Origin: an uncultured Clostridia bacterium
GTDB lineage: Bacteria > Bacillota > Clostridia > Oscillospirales > CAG-272
NCBI GenBank assembly: GCA_944384545.1
Contig: CALWTT010000049.1
Location: forward strand, 1 to 40,692
Reading direction: 5' to 3'
Length of the DNA: 40,692 nt
Below are positions 14,032 through 23,000 of this stretch, piece after piece. How positions within the stretch are numbered: the stretch's first letter is position 1; every line of letters begins with the position of its first letter. The notes beneath the pieces are model-generated. The model ran no database searches, was not told where the DNA came from, and saw only the letters and a program-made list of their open reading frames with translations. The position numbers and the translations under genes are program-made.

Positions 14032-15963
14032 TCATTCCGGCTGGAAGGCGGGCGGCGGTTCCTCGTCACTCCCCTTGCGGTAGCGCTCTGCCTGGGTGGT
14101 GAACAGCTCCCAATATCGGCCGTGAAGATGCATCAGCTCCGCATGTCGACCGCATTCCACCACGCGCCCGTATTCCAATACCACAATCTGCCCGGCCGAC
14201 ACGGCCCCGGACAGACGGTGCGACACAAAGACCGCGATCTTTCCCGACGCAAGACGCGCAAACTGTGAGAAAACCTCCTGCTCCGCAAGCGGATCCAGCG
14301 AGGCGGTCGGTTCGTCCAGAATCAGAATGTCCGAATCCTTATAAAACGCACGTGCAACCGACAGCTTCTGCCACTGCCCGATCGACAACTCGACTCCGTT
14401 CTCCTCAAAGTGGCGCATCAACGGCGTGCCGTATCCGTCCGGCAATCGGTCTATAAAGTCCGCCGCGCCGCTCTCCGCGGCCGCCCGACGTACCTCTTCT
14501 GCATCCGGTGTGCGGTGGATATCCCCAAAATAGATGCTCTCGTCCACCCGCACCGCATAGCGCCCGAAATCCTGGAATATGATACCGAACAGGTCGTACA
14601 GCGCTCGTACGTCGTAGTCCCGCAGATTGACGCCGTCCAGCAGAATCTCGCCTTCGCTCGGGTCATACAGCCGCGTCAGCAGCTTGATCAATGTCGTCTT
14701 GCCCGCCCCGTTCAGCCCCACCAGTACGGTCGTCTTTCCGCTTTCCAGACGGAGGTTGATGTGCGAGAGTACATCGCGGTCGGTCCCCGGATAGCGGAAG
14801 CTCACATCGCGGAATTCTATCACGTGCCTGCCGCGCTTCGGCTGTATCGCCGGGCGCAGGCGCGGCACAATCCGCGTCGGCTCCTGCATGAACAACATCA
14901 TATTGTCGATGAACAGCGTCCCTTCATAGATCGTTGCTGTCGTGGTGATCAGCGTATTGACATAGCTCAGGATCGAATTGAGCGCGCCCGTATACAGCGA
15001 ATAGTCGCCCAGCTGCAACTCACCCCGATAGACACGGAACGCGATATACAAAAACAGCAGCGCATTCGCACCCAGCGTCGCAAAGGATACCGCAATATGC
15101 CAGAAGCCCTCATGCAGCACAAGGCGGCGGATCCCTGCATAGTAGCGCCGGAAGACACCCCGGTATTTGCCGATAAAGGTATCCGAAAGGTCCAGAAGCC
15201 GGACCTCCTTTGCCAGATCCTTGTTTACGACAATCGCAGCATAATAGTCCATCTGCCGCCGGTCTTTGGAACGGCGACGCATATATTCAAAGGTCTTGCG
15301 ACGATAGATATAGTTGATGATCGCACCGGGCAATGCCATCGCCAGGATCAGCAGCGGCGCCGCCGGATGCAGCGCGGTCAGAATCACGATAAAGCTCACC
15401 ATGCTGATACACGCGCTGATGACACTGAATGTCGCATTCAGTATGGAGACCGGTCGCACCCCTGCTTCCCGGTTCGCATTCTCCAGCTTCTCGTAAAAGG
15501 CCGGGCGGTCAAAGCTTCCGATATCCGCCTCCTTTGCCTTGTTCAGAATTTTCAGCCGGATATGGTTCGTCACCAGTTCCCCCGCAATCCGCGTCACCAT
15601 CGTGCTGATCCGCGCGTTGATCCGTTGCACAAACTGATAGGAAAAATATGCCACGATCAACATAAGGATCGGCGTGAATTCCACAGCCTTCCCCATCACC
15701 GCCTCGGCAAGACGGTTCAGCAGCTCTGCCGTCAGGTACGCCCCCGCCACCGGCAACACGCCGTCCAACAGACACAGGACCGTCAGGACAAACAAAATGC
15801 TCTTCCTGGCCTCGTATACCAGTGACAGTATGTAAAACAGGTGCCGGAAAAAGCTACCCACCAGTTCTGCAAGATAGCGCGGAAGCTCCCGCACGGATGT
15901 GGGCTTTTCCGGACCGTGGCGAAGCCCCTCCTCCCCTGTCGGTGCGGATGTTCTGTTCGGCAT
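14032..15963 (-). CDS. ABC transporter, fused permease and ATP-binding protein
   Basis: A 643-residue ABC half-exporter. The N-terminal 360 residues carry about six TM segments (for example 55-80, 98-115, 178-215 and 295-312). The nucleotide-binding domain follows: Walker A GLNGAGKTT (416-424), Q-loop FQDFGRYA, signature LSIGQ (526-530) where most have LSGGQ, Walker B ILILDEPTASLD (546-557), and H-loop SHRLS near 586. It probably works as a homodimer exporting a lipid, drug or peptide; no peptidase domain or partner half-transporter is present. ATG 15963 follows GGAAGGAGGAGG. It is the last gene of the minus-strand run from the TPR protein, 45 bases after the DUF554 gene. Confidence 0.92.
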   Translation of the reverse strand: MPNRTSAPTGEEGLRHGPEKPTSVRELPRYLAELVGSFFRHLFYILSLVYEARKSILFVLTVLCLLDGVLPVAGAYLTAELLNRLAEAVMGKAVEFTPILMLIVAYFSYQFVQRINARISTMVTRIAGELVTNHIRLKILNKAKEADIGSFDRPAFYEKLENANREAGVRPVSILNATFSVISACISMVSFIVILTALHPAAPLLILAMALPGAIINYIYRRKTFEYMRRRSKDRRQMDYYAAIVVNKDLAKEVRLLDLSDTFIGKYRGVFRRYYAGIRRLVLHEGFWHIAVSFATLGANALLFLYIAFRVYRGELQLGDYSLYTGALNSILSYVNTLITTTATIYEGTLFIDNMMLFMQEPTRIVPRLRPAIQPKRGRHVIEFRDVSFRYPGTDRDVLSHINLRLESGKTTVLVGLNGAGKTTLIKLLTRLYDPSEGEILLDGVNLRDYDVRALYDLFGIIFQDFGRYAVRVDESIYFGDIHRTPDAEEVRRAAAESGAADFIDRLPDGYGTPLMRHFEENGVELSIGQWQKLSVARAFYKDSDILILDEPTASLDPLAEQEVFSQFARLASGKIAVFVSHRLSGAVSAGQIVVLEYGRVVECGRHAELMHLHGRYWELFTTQAERYRKGSDEEPPPAFQPE

Positions 15964-16008
15964 CGCTCCTCCTCCTTCCCCTTCTTTCCGTATACGGACT
16001 CCGTCCGC

Positions 16009-16725
16009 TCAGGTAAAAAACAGACAGGCCAGAATCGGCAGGAACATCGCCGGAATGCAGTTGGCCACACGGATCCGCGTAATGCCCAGCATGTTCAGCG
16101 AGATCATAAGGATCAGCAACGCCCCCACAGTCCCCATCGACTGCGTTGCCGCCGGTGAAAGAAATGCTCCTGCCCAGCAGGCCAGCAGGGTCAGCCCGCC
16201 TTCGTAGATCAGAAGTGCCAGTCCCGAAAGGCAGACCCCTGCGCCCAGCGCCGTCGCCAGTATCAGCGCCGTGATTCCATCCACCACCGATTTTGCAATC
16301 AGCGAGGTATGGTCTCCCCCTGCGCTCGCTATGGCGCCGGTAATCGCCCAGGCACCGATGCAGAACAGCATCGTTGCCGTCACAAAGCCCTCTCCCACAC
16401 GCGAGCTGCTTCCGTCCTCCCGGCGTACACGGCTTTGCACAAATTCCCCGAACCGGTTCATCCAGTCGTCAATACGCAGCAGTTCGCCGATCACGATCCC
16501 CACCGCCATGCACAGTACCGAAATTACCTCTATGTAAGCATTCACTGCCTCACTGGCCGTCACCGCGGCTATGGCGCCGCGTACTCCGATCATCAGCACA
16601 CAGATGCCGACGCCCTGCTTTACCGTCTCTGCCATCCGCTCCGGGATTCCACGCCGGAAAAATGTGCCCGCAAGACCTGCCAATACCACCACAACTGCAT
16701 TGACGATCGCTCCTGTCAGTACCAT
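16009..16725 (-). CDS. DUF554 family membrane protein (YqgA-like)
   Basis: A 238-residue integral membrane protein with about seven TM helices. It begins MVLTGAIVNAVVVVLAGLAG, a typical DUF554 N-terminus, and shows the family's glycine-rich segments GVGICVLMIGV, VISVLCMAVGIVIGELL and LNMLGI. A loop with charged residues (DWMNRFGEFVQSRVRRE) lies at about 88-105. The function of DUF554 is not established; it has been discussed as a possible transporter. The ribosome site is weak (AAAAAGG touching ATG 16725), but the N-terminus fits the family. It lies between the TPR protein gene (170 bases upstream) and the ABC exporter (45 bases downstream). Confidence 0.88.
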   Translation of the reverse strand: MVLTGAIVNAVVVVLAGLAGTFFRRGIPERMAETVKQGVGICVLMIGVRGAIAAVTASEAVNAYIEVISVLCMAVGIVIGELLRIDDWMNRFGEFVQSRVRREDGSSSRVGEGFVTATMLFCIGAWAITGAIASAGGDHTSLIAKSVVDGITALILATALGAGVCLSGLALLIYEGGLTLLACWAGAFLSPAATQSMGTVGALLILMISLNMLGITRIRVANCIPAMFLPILACLFFT

Positions 16726-16895
16726 CCTTTTTCATCACACGGCGCGCTGCGCTGCCGCCCTTTCCCCTCTGTATGCGCCAAAGCCGGGCCGTATGCGGTG
16801 GACGCATCTGCATGCCCTTCCCCACACCATGTTCCCGGTTTTTTCTGCTTTTTTCTGTCTTTTCCGGGTGCGCCGCCTGCCGGTTCCCCGTACAC

Positions 16896-17840
16896 TTATT
16901 TTTCCTCTTCGCGCCGACTCGCCTTCGCCATCCGCGCCGATTCTTTTGCGGCACGGCGGTCCTCTGCGCGTGCGCGGCGTCTCCCTTCCTCCGACAGCGA
17001 AAGACGCGTGTCTCCCGGCTCCAGCACACGGTAATCGCCACGCAGAACCGCGTTCTGGATCCGCTCCAGCTGCTTTTCGTCGCCGCCCAGCTTCACGCTC
17101 TTGCGGACATACCGCCGCGCTTCGCTGCGGTTCCCCTCCATGGCATAGGCCACCGACAGACACACACAGGCTTCCAGCATCCCCTCCTGCAGGGAAAGCG
17201 CACGCTCCGCGTATGCCTTCGCTTCGGCCGGGCGGTGCATCAGAATGTACAGATTCGCCAGATTGCACAGCTTCACCGCATTCGTGGGATCCTGCGTCTG
17301 CGCGCGCATCATGCATTCCTCTGCTTCCGCGTACCGGCGCCGGGACTGCAGCAGCACGCCCAGATTCGACCAGGCAGAGGAAAATTCCGGGTCTGCTGCA
17401 AGCGCCTGACGATAGATCTGCTCCGCCCGGTCCGGCTCCCCATCCTGCGTATAGCATCGCGCCAGGAAAAACCAGACCACCGCCCGCTCACGGTCGGTCC
17501 GACAGCGTTTCTCCATCGCCGCAAGACGCGGCGTAAGCGCCGGATGCTTCTCCGCTGTCAGCGTATCCGACAGTATTCCGACCAGCTTCCGCCGCAATGC
17601 CGGAGCATCCTCAAATACTCCGTCAAGATACCCCGCATATACCTTCTCCGTGCGCGCCAAAACCCGTGCGTCCTCTCTGCTCCGCAACGCGGGGATCAGC
17701 AGCACAAGCAATACGGCAAAGAGAATGCACAGCAACGGCGCCCGGTCTCCCAGCCCTGCCGAAAACAGATATACAATATAGCCGGCAAGAAACAGCTCCG
17801 CTACTATCAACACATATTTGATCAGTCTACGCTTCCGCAT
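16896..17840 (-). CDS. TPR-repeat membrane-anchored protein
   Basis: A 314-residue protein. Two N-terminal TM segments (about 9-29 and 34-52) anchor it. Residues 115-245 hold about four tetratricopeptide repeats, for instance AVVWFFLARCYTQDGEPDRA, AWSNLGVLLQSRRRYAEAEE, KLCNLANLYILMHRPAEAKA and ACVCLSVAYAMEGNRSEARR. The C-terminal 50 residues are strongly charged (EEGRRRARAEDRRAAKES). It is probably a scaffold facing the cytoplasm; the partner is unknown. The promoter at 17904-17932 gives a leader of about 57 bases. GGGGTG before ATG 17840 is a modest ribosome site. It heads the run TPR - DUF554 - ABC exporter. Confidence 0.85.
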   Translation of the reverse strand: MRKRRLIKYVLIVAELFLAGYIVYLFSAGLGDRAPLLCILFAVLLVLLIPALRSREDARVLARTEKVYAGYLDGVFEDAPALRRKLVGILSDTLTAEKHPALTPRLAAMEKRCRTDRERAVVWFFLARCYTQDGEPDRAEQIYRQALAADPEFSSAWSNLGVLLQSRRRYAEAEECMMRAQTQDPTNAVKLCNLANLYILMHRPAEAKAYAERALSLQEGMLEACVCLSVAYAMEGNRSEARRYVRKSVKLGGDEKQLERIQNAVLRGDYRVLEPGDTRLSLSEEGRRRARAEDRRAAKESARMAKASRREEEK

Positions 17841-17903
17841 GACACCCCATCCCGGCAGGAGCGGGCTTCACCGCTTTCCTGTCGCCTTTTCATGATAAAA
17901 GTT

Positions 17904-17932
17904 ATTATAGCACAATCGGACGCAAATGTAAA
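17904..17932 (-). promoter_or_regulatory. Extended -10 promoter of the TPR protein gene
   Basis: On the minus strand, -35 TTTACA (17927-17932), 17-base spacer ending TGTGC, -10 TATAAT (17904-17909). Confidence 0.85.
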
Positions 17933-18030
17933 GCGTCGTCGGTTCCCCGCCATACAGTACGCGGCCGGCGCGTGCAGCACCGGATGCGGCAAGCACAGAG
18001 CCTGCTGCACAAATCCGGCGTCCCACACGC

Positions 18031-18519
18031 TCAGCGCGGCAGACGGCCGTGCGAAAACACCATTCCTTCCGGCCGCACATCGAGAAGCCCGTATACCGGG
18101 CATCCGTCCTCCGGATGCCCGATACTGCCAGGATTTCCGATATACAGTCCGGACTCCGGGAGATACCTGCTCTCCGGATGATGCGTATGACCGTACAGCA
18201 GCAGTGCCGCTCCTGTCTGCACCGCATAGCGTACCGCACGCTCCGGGCCGCTCTTCACGCCCAGGTGATGCCCATGCAGCATCAGGATCCGGTGCCCATA
18301 CAGCACAAACAGGTCCGTCAGCGGCGCATCCTCCCCCAGTCCGTCACAGTTTCCGCGGACACATCGCACCTGCAGAGCCGGAAAACCATCCGCGATCTCC
18401 CGCATGTCCCGCAGACCGTCCCCCAGAAACAGAACCTGCCGCACCTCCGGATGCAGGCGGATGGCTTCTGCCATGCGCCATGCATGACCGTGCGAGTCCG
18501 AAAATACAAGAAAATACAC
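18031..18519 (-). CDS. YfcE/MJ0936-type metallophosphoesterase
   Basis: A 162-residue cytoplasmic calcineurin-like phosphodiesterase. All the metal-binding motifs are visible: FSDSHGH (Asp and His of motif I), FLGDG (motif II), RGNCDG (motif III, the GNxD form of this subfamily), LHGHH and LYGHTHHPE. The C-terminus YIGNPGSIGHP is typical of YfcE proteins. The GTG start at 18519 is chosen because AAAGGAGG lies 8 bases before it and the product then begins right at the first strand (YFLVFSDS). The physiological substrate is unknown; relatives hydrolyse artificial phosphodiesters. It is divergent from the three-gene operon. Confidence 0.9.
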   Translation of the reverse strand: MYFLVFSDSHGHAWRMAEAIRLHPEVRQVLFLGDGLRDMREIADGFPALQVRCVRGNCDGLGEDAPLTDLFVLYGHRILMLHGHHLGVKSGPERAVRYAVQTGAALLLYGHTHHPESRYLPESGLYIGNPGSIGHPEDGCPVYGLLDVRPEGMVFSHGRLPR

Positions 18520-18545
18520 GGGAAATTCCTCCTTTCGGCTTTGCT

Positions 18546-18574
18546 TTGGCATTTTTGATTTTGCTGCATATACT
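18546..18574 (+). promoter_or_regulatory. Promoter of the three-gene unknown operon
   Basis: -35 TTGGCA (18546-18551), 17-base T-rich spacer, -10 TATACT (18569-18574). The leader is about 28 bases, with GAGGTG before the first ATG. Confidence 0.75.
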
Positions 18575-18608
18575 GACAATAGTTTTGCAGAATGTGAGGT
18601 GCTGTCCT

Positions 18609-18836
18609 ATGAAATTTGATCCGCAAGCCATGAAGGCTCTGCTCGCCCTCGACGACCGGCAACTCTGGAACAAAATCCGGGCCGTCGCGGCGAGCTCCGG
18701 AATCCCGCTTTCCGAAAATACACCCCCGCCCGCCGACATGCAACGGTTGCGCGCAGCACTCGGCGGTTCCGGTCAGGCCGATGTCGCAGGCGCTCTTGAC
18801 ACAATTGCGCGGTTCCGGAAGGCCAGAAAATCATGA
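18609..18836 (+). CDS. Unknown protein, first gene of a three-gene operon
   Basis: A 75-residue soluble protein that I do not recognise with certainty. It is mainly helical, with KALLALDDRQLWNKIRAVAA, a proline-rich hinge (SENTPPPADM), then two short helices (LRAALGG, AGALDTIARFRKARKS) ending in a basic tail. No cysteine or catalytic motif is seen. Similar short proteins occur, as I recall, in many Clostridia next to proteins like the next two; this was not checked. ATG 18609 follows GAGGTG by 9 bases, downstream of its own promoter. Its stop overlaps the next start in ATGA, so translation is coupled. Confidence 0.75.
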   Translation: MKFDPQAMKALLALDDRQLWNKIRAVAASSGIPLSENTPPPADMQRLRAALGGSGQADVAGALDTIARFRKARKS

Positions 18837-19210
18837 ACGAAGAACATAACAGCAACGGAAGCATGCCCGATCTTTCGGGCCTTGTCAGCGGTCTGCTCTC
18901 CAATCCCGGGGCGGTGGCTGCTCTTTCCTCTCTCCTTGGCAATCTTTCAAAGAATACCGGCGCCCCGTCTGTGCATCAGGATGACGGGGCAGAAGAACAG
19001 GAGGATGCCGTACCCGCCTCCACCCGGGAGAGGGAGACCGCGCAGCGTCCCAGGCCGCTTCCCGAACCCGCGCCGCGTCCCAGGCACACCGACAACCGAT
19101 CCCGGCTTTTAGATGCGCTCCGTCCCTATCTCACCCGGGAAAGGCGGGATATGATCGATTCGATTCTGCGGATTTTAGAGCTTCTGGAAATCCTGCAAAA
19201 ACGGAGGTGA
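18833..19210 (+). CDS. Unknown protein with conserved-looking ends and a disordered middle
   Basis: A 125-residue protein in three parts. Residues 12-38 form a Gly/Leu/Ser-rich amphipathic stretch (DLSGLVSGLLSNPGAVAALS). Residues 45-85 are acidic then Pro/Arg-rich and probably disordered. Residues 86-125 form a charged helix ending RRDMIDSILRILELLEILQK. The first gene's stop overlaps its start by 4 bases, and the third gene starts 4 bases after it. The end-helix pattern (RPYLTRERRDMIDSILRILE) suggests helix packing with a partner, perhaps the neighbouring products. No known family is assigned. Confidence 0.75.
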   Translation: MNEEHNSNGSMPDLSGLVSGLLSNPGAVAALSSLLGNLSKNTGAPSVHQDDGAEEQEDAVPASTRERETAQRPRPLPEPAPRPRHTDNRSRLLDALRPYLTRERRDMIDSILRILELLEILQKRR

Positions 19211-19214
19211 AACC

Positions 19215-19793
19215 ATGTATACGCGCGCCTTTCCGAGCGGCAACCGCATGGTTCCCGTTCCCGAAAATTACAGCGGCACCCTTCTGCGGCAGCCACCCGC
19301 CACAGAGGAGACCGTAAAAGAGCCGGAGGCGCCGCGACGCAATGCCGCCGAGCCGACCGGCACACGCACCACTCCGCCCGACGGTCATGTGTCCGGAAGT
19401 GTACGGGCGGTAAACGAGGGGGCCGTGCGTTCCGAAACGGAAGAAGTACCGCTCCGTACCCAGGAATCCGAACCCGATTCCTCTCCGACCTCCATAGACG
19501 AGAACCTTTCGCATGCACACGACGAGGCCGAGGAAGAACGTCAGGACACAGAAGTAAGTTTTTCCCAGGAAAAATACCGTCAGGCGCAAGAGGACTCCTC
19601 CTCCCCCTTCACATCGACGCACGACGAGCACGGCACGGAGAAAAAGCAAAAACAGGAAACGCATGATGCGCTGCTCTCTCACTTTGCAACGGCGGATCTG
19701 CTGCTCATTGCGCTCGCCGCGCTTCTGACGCAGAATGAACAACCCGACAACGAGTTGCTGATGATCCTGCTTCTTCTCCTGCTCCGCAACTGA
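19215..19793 (+). CDS. Unknown protein, long disordered region and hydrophobic C-terminus
   Basis: A 192-residue protein. The N-terminus MYTRAFPSGNRMVPVPENYS is followed by about 110 residues rich in Glu, Pro, Thr, Ser and Gln and almost certainly disordered. The C-terminal 40 residues are hydrophobic with an acidic gap: DLLLIALAALLTQ, then NEQPDNE, then LLMILLLLLLRN. This could be a hairpin that inserts in a membrane or packs against the hydrophobic stretch of the second protein. GGAGGTG precedes the ATG. It ends the operon, before a clear terminator. A link to the spore or cell envelope is conceivable but nothing in the sequence shows it. Confidence 0.75.
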   Translation: MYTRAFPSGNRMVPVPENYSGTLLRQPPATEETVKEPEAPRRNAAEPTGTRTTPPDGHVSGSVRAVNEGAVRSETEEVPLRTQESEPDSSPTSIDENLSHAHDEAEEERQDTEVSFSQEKYRQAQEDSSSPFTSTHDEHGTEKKQKQETHDALLSHFATADLLLIALAALLTQNEQPDNELLMILLLLLLRN

Positions 19794-19815
19794 ATCCCTG
19801 CTTTTCTACATATAC

Positions 19816-19856
19816 AGCCCCGCCGCTGTTTCCGTGGCGGGGCTTCTTTCTTTTTG
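19816..19856 (+). terminator. Terminator of the three-gene operon
   Basis: AGCCCCGCC (19816-19824) pairs with GGCGGGGCT (19836-19844), followed by TCTTTCTTTTT. Confidence 0.85.
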
Positions 19857-20051
19857 TCCGGCTTTATCCGGCTGTCGGCTTACAGACTGCAGCCATAAAA
19901 TGCAGAGAAATATTGTGGAAAGCCATCCGCATTTCACGACATACGGGCCCTGTTTTCTGAATTTTCCATTCCAGAATGAGCGCTGTCGGAAAAGCACACC
20001 GTCCGTCGCATGTCAAAGTCTTTCGGAAAAGCATGCCTTGGCGATGCCCTC

Positions 20052-23000
20052 TCAGAACAGCGAATACTGATTGGTTTCGCTCAGCCCCTCCAACGCTTTG
20101 TTCCGGCGCAGAAGTTCAATCACCGTACGCGACACTCCACCCTTCCGTTGCAGATCCTCCACCGAAAAGATCCCTTCCCGGTTCCGCAGTTCTATGATCT
20201 TCTGCGCCGCCGTCTCCCCCAAGCCCGGCAGAGAGGAGAACGGAAGGCGGATGCTTCCCTCCTCCGGCAAAAAGGCGGTCGCATCCGACCGGGAAATGCT
20301 GACCGGAAGAAAACGGATCCCACGGCAAAGACATTCCCCTGCCAACTGCAATGTCGTTACGGTTTCGGCTTCCTTCTGCGTTGCCTCATTGCCTTTTTTC
20401 TCAATGGCTGCAATCACATCGTACACCGCGCGCTTTCCCTGCATGACAATCTCCGCATCAAAGCCGCCCGGTGCCACCGTGAAAAAGGCCGCGTAAAATT
20501 CCATCGGATAATATATTTTGTACCACGCAAGACGGATCGCCGACATCACGTACGCCGCCGCGTGCGCTTTCGGAAACATGTACTTGATTTTCTTGCAGGA
20601 AGAGATGTACCAATCCGGTACATCGTGCTCCCGCATGGCCGCCTCATACTCGGGGCGCAGTCCCTTTCCTTTCCGTACGTCCTCCATGATCCGGAAGGCA
20701 ATCCCGTTTTCCAGTCCGTGCCGGATCAGATACAGCATGATGCCGTCCCGCGTACCCACCACGTCGGATATCGTGCAGACGCCGCTCCGGATCAGATCCT
20801 GCGCGTTCCCAAGCCATACCCCTGTCCCATGCGACAGGCCGGATATCTGAAGCAGATCCGCAAAGTTCTTTGGCTTCGCATCCAGCAGCAGCTGCTGGCC
20901 GAAATGCGTTCCCATTTCCGGGATCCCGAATGTACCCAGCGGTGAATGGATTTCCTCCGATGTCACCCCGAGCGGATCTGTGCTCCGGAAGAGCTCGTAT
21001 ACCTTCGGATCGTTCATCTTCACGTCCATCACGCTCGTCCCGGTATAGCGTTCCAGCATCTTGTATTTGGTCGGCATATCATGCCCCAGCTCATCCAGCT
21101 TCAGGATCGTATCATGCAGATAGGAAAACTGAAAGTGTGTGGTGATAATATCCGAGTTCGGGTCATCTGCCGGATGCTGGACCGGTGAAAAATCGTAGAT
21201 GTCGTACTGCATCGGTACCACGATGATTCCGCCGGGATGCTGCCCCGTCGTACGCTTCACCCCAACGCAATGCTCCTCCAGTCGCGACACCTCCGCGCGC
21301 GGCAGGCTGATTTTCCGCTCATCCAGGTACTTCATGACATAGCCGTAGGCCGTCTTTGCCGCCAGCGTTCCGATGGTTCCCGCACGGAACACATGCCCCT
21401 CCCCGAAAAGCTCCTCCGTGTATTTATGCACGCGACCCTGCACATCTCCCGAAAAGTTCAGGTCTATATCCGGTGATTTGTCCCCCTTGAAGCCAAGAAA
21501 GGTCTCAAAGGGGATATCATGGCCGTCCCCGATCAGGAGCTCCCCGCATACCGGGCAGAGTTTGTCCGGCAGGTCGAAGCCGGAACCGTAACTCCCGTCC
21601 GTGATGAACTCCGAATACCGGCATTTCCGACACCGGTAATGCGGCGGAAGAGGATTTACCTCAGATATCCCCGCCATCGAGGCCACAAACGACGAACCGA
21701 CCGATCCGCGCGAGCCGACCAGATACCCAAGGCTCTCGCTGTACGCCACCAGCTTCTGCGCGATCATGTACAGCACCGCAAAACCGTTATGGATGATGGA
21801 ATCCAGCTCCCGCGTAAGCCGTGAGGACACAATCTCCGGAAGCGGATCCCCGTACCAGTCATGCGCGCGCTCCCAACAGATCCGCGTCAGATCCTCATCT
21901 GCGCCCGGCAGAGAGGGCTCGTACCGTCCCTCCGGAATCGGACGGATCTTTTCCACACGCTCCGCGATCCGGTTGGGGTTCTCCACCACCACCTCGTACG
22001 CCGTTTCCTCTCCGAGATAGGAAAACTCCGAAAGCATCTCCTCCGTCGTCCGCAAATACAGGCCGGTATCCTTGTCCGCATCGCTGTATTTCATGCCCGC
22101 CAGCAGAATCTTCCGGTAAATCTCATCCTCCCGGTTCAGAAAATGCGCGTCGCAGGTCGCCACCGTCGGCCGCCCGGTCTTTCGCCCCAGCGCCACGATA
22201 CGGCGGTTCAGCTCGCGCAGCTGATCCTCGCCGGTCACACGACCCTGGTCGATCAGGAACCGGTTGTTGCATAGCGGTTGGATTTCCAGATAGTCGTAAA
22301 ACGATGCAATCTCTTCCAGCTCGGACTCCGGTCGCCGTTCCAGCAGGGCCGTGTACAGTTCCCCGGCCTCGCAGGCCGAACCCACCAGAAGCCCTTCCCG
22401 GTGATTTTCCAGCAGACTCTTCGGAATCCGCGGAAAACGCCGGAAATAGGTGAGATAGCTCTCTGAGATCAGCCGGTACAGATTTTTCAGTCCGGTCGCG
22501 TTCTGCGCCAGCAGAATCATATGATACGGTTTCAGCTGCAACGGGTCGGCATGCGAGGCCACCGCCTGCGCCAGCCGGGGGAATCCGTCAATGCCCTCGT
22601 CCCGCAACCGGGCCAGCATACGTTTGAATATTTCGGTCAGCACCGCCGCGTCGTCCACCGCGCGATGATGCTGAAAATCACCGAGGCCGTATGCTTCCGC
22701 AATGGTGTCCAGCTTATGATTTTTCAGCTCCGGATTCACATACCGCGACAGGGACACTGTATCCAGATACGCATTCCGGAAGGAATAGCCGTTCTGCTCC
22801 GCATAGGTCCGGATAAAGCCGACATCAAAATTCGCGTTGTGCGCCACAAGCAGCGCATCCCCGACAAAATCCAAAAACGAACGCAATGCTTCCCGGATCT
22901 TCGGCGCACCCTTCACCATGGCATCGGTGATGGAGGTCAGACGCACTATTTCCGGCGGAATCGGAATCTCGGGATCTACAAACGTGCTGAAACGCTCCTC

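Noticed and set aside
16773..18836. A 687-codon plus-strand frame spanning 16.8-18.8 kb
   Set aside because: It crosses the antisense of the TPR and phosphodiesterase genes and two promoters; only its last 228 bases are the real 75-residue gene.
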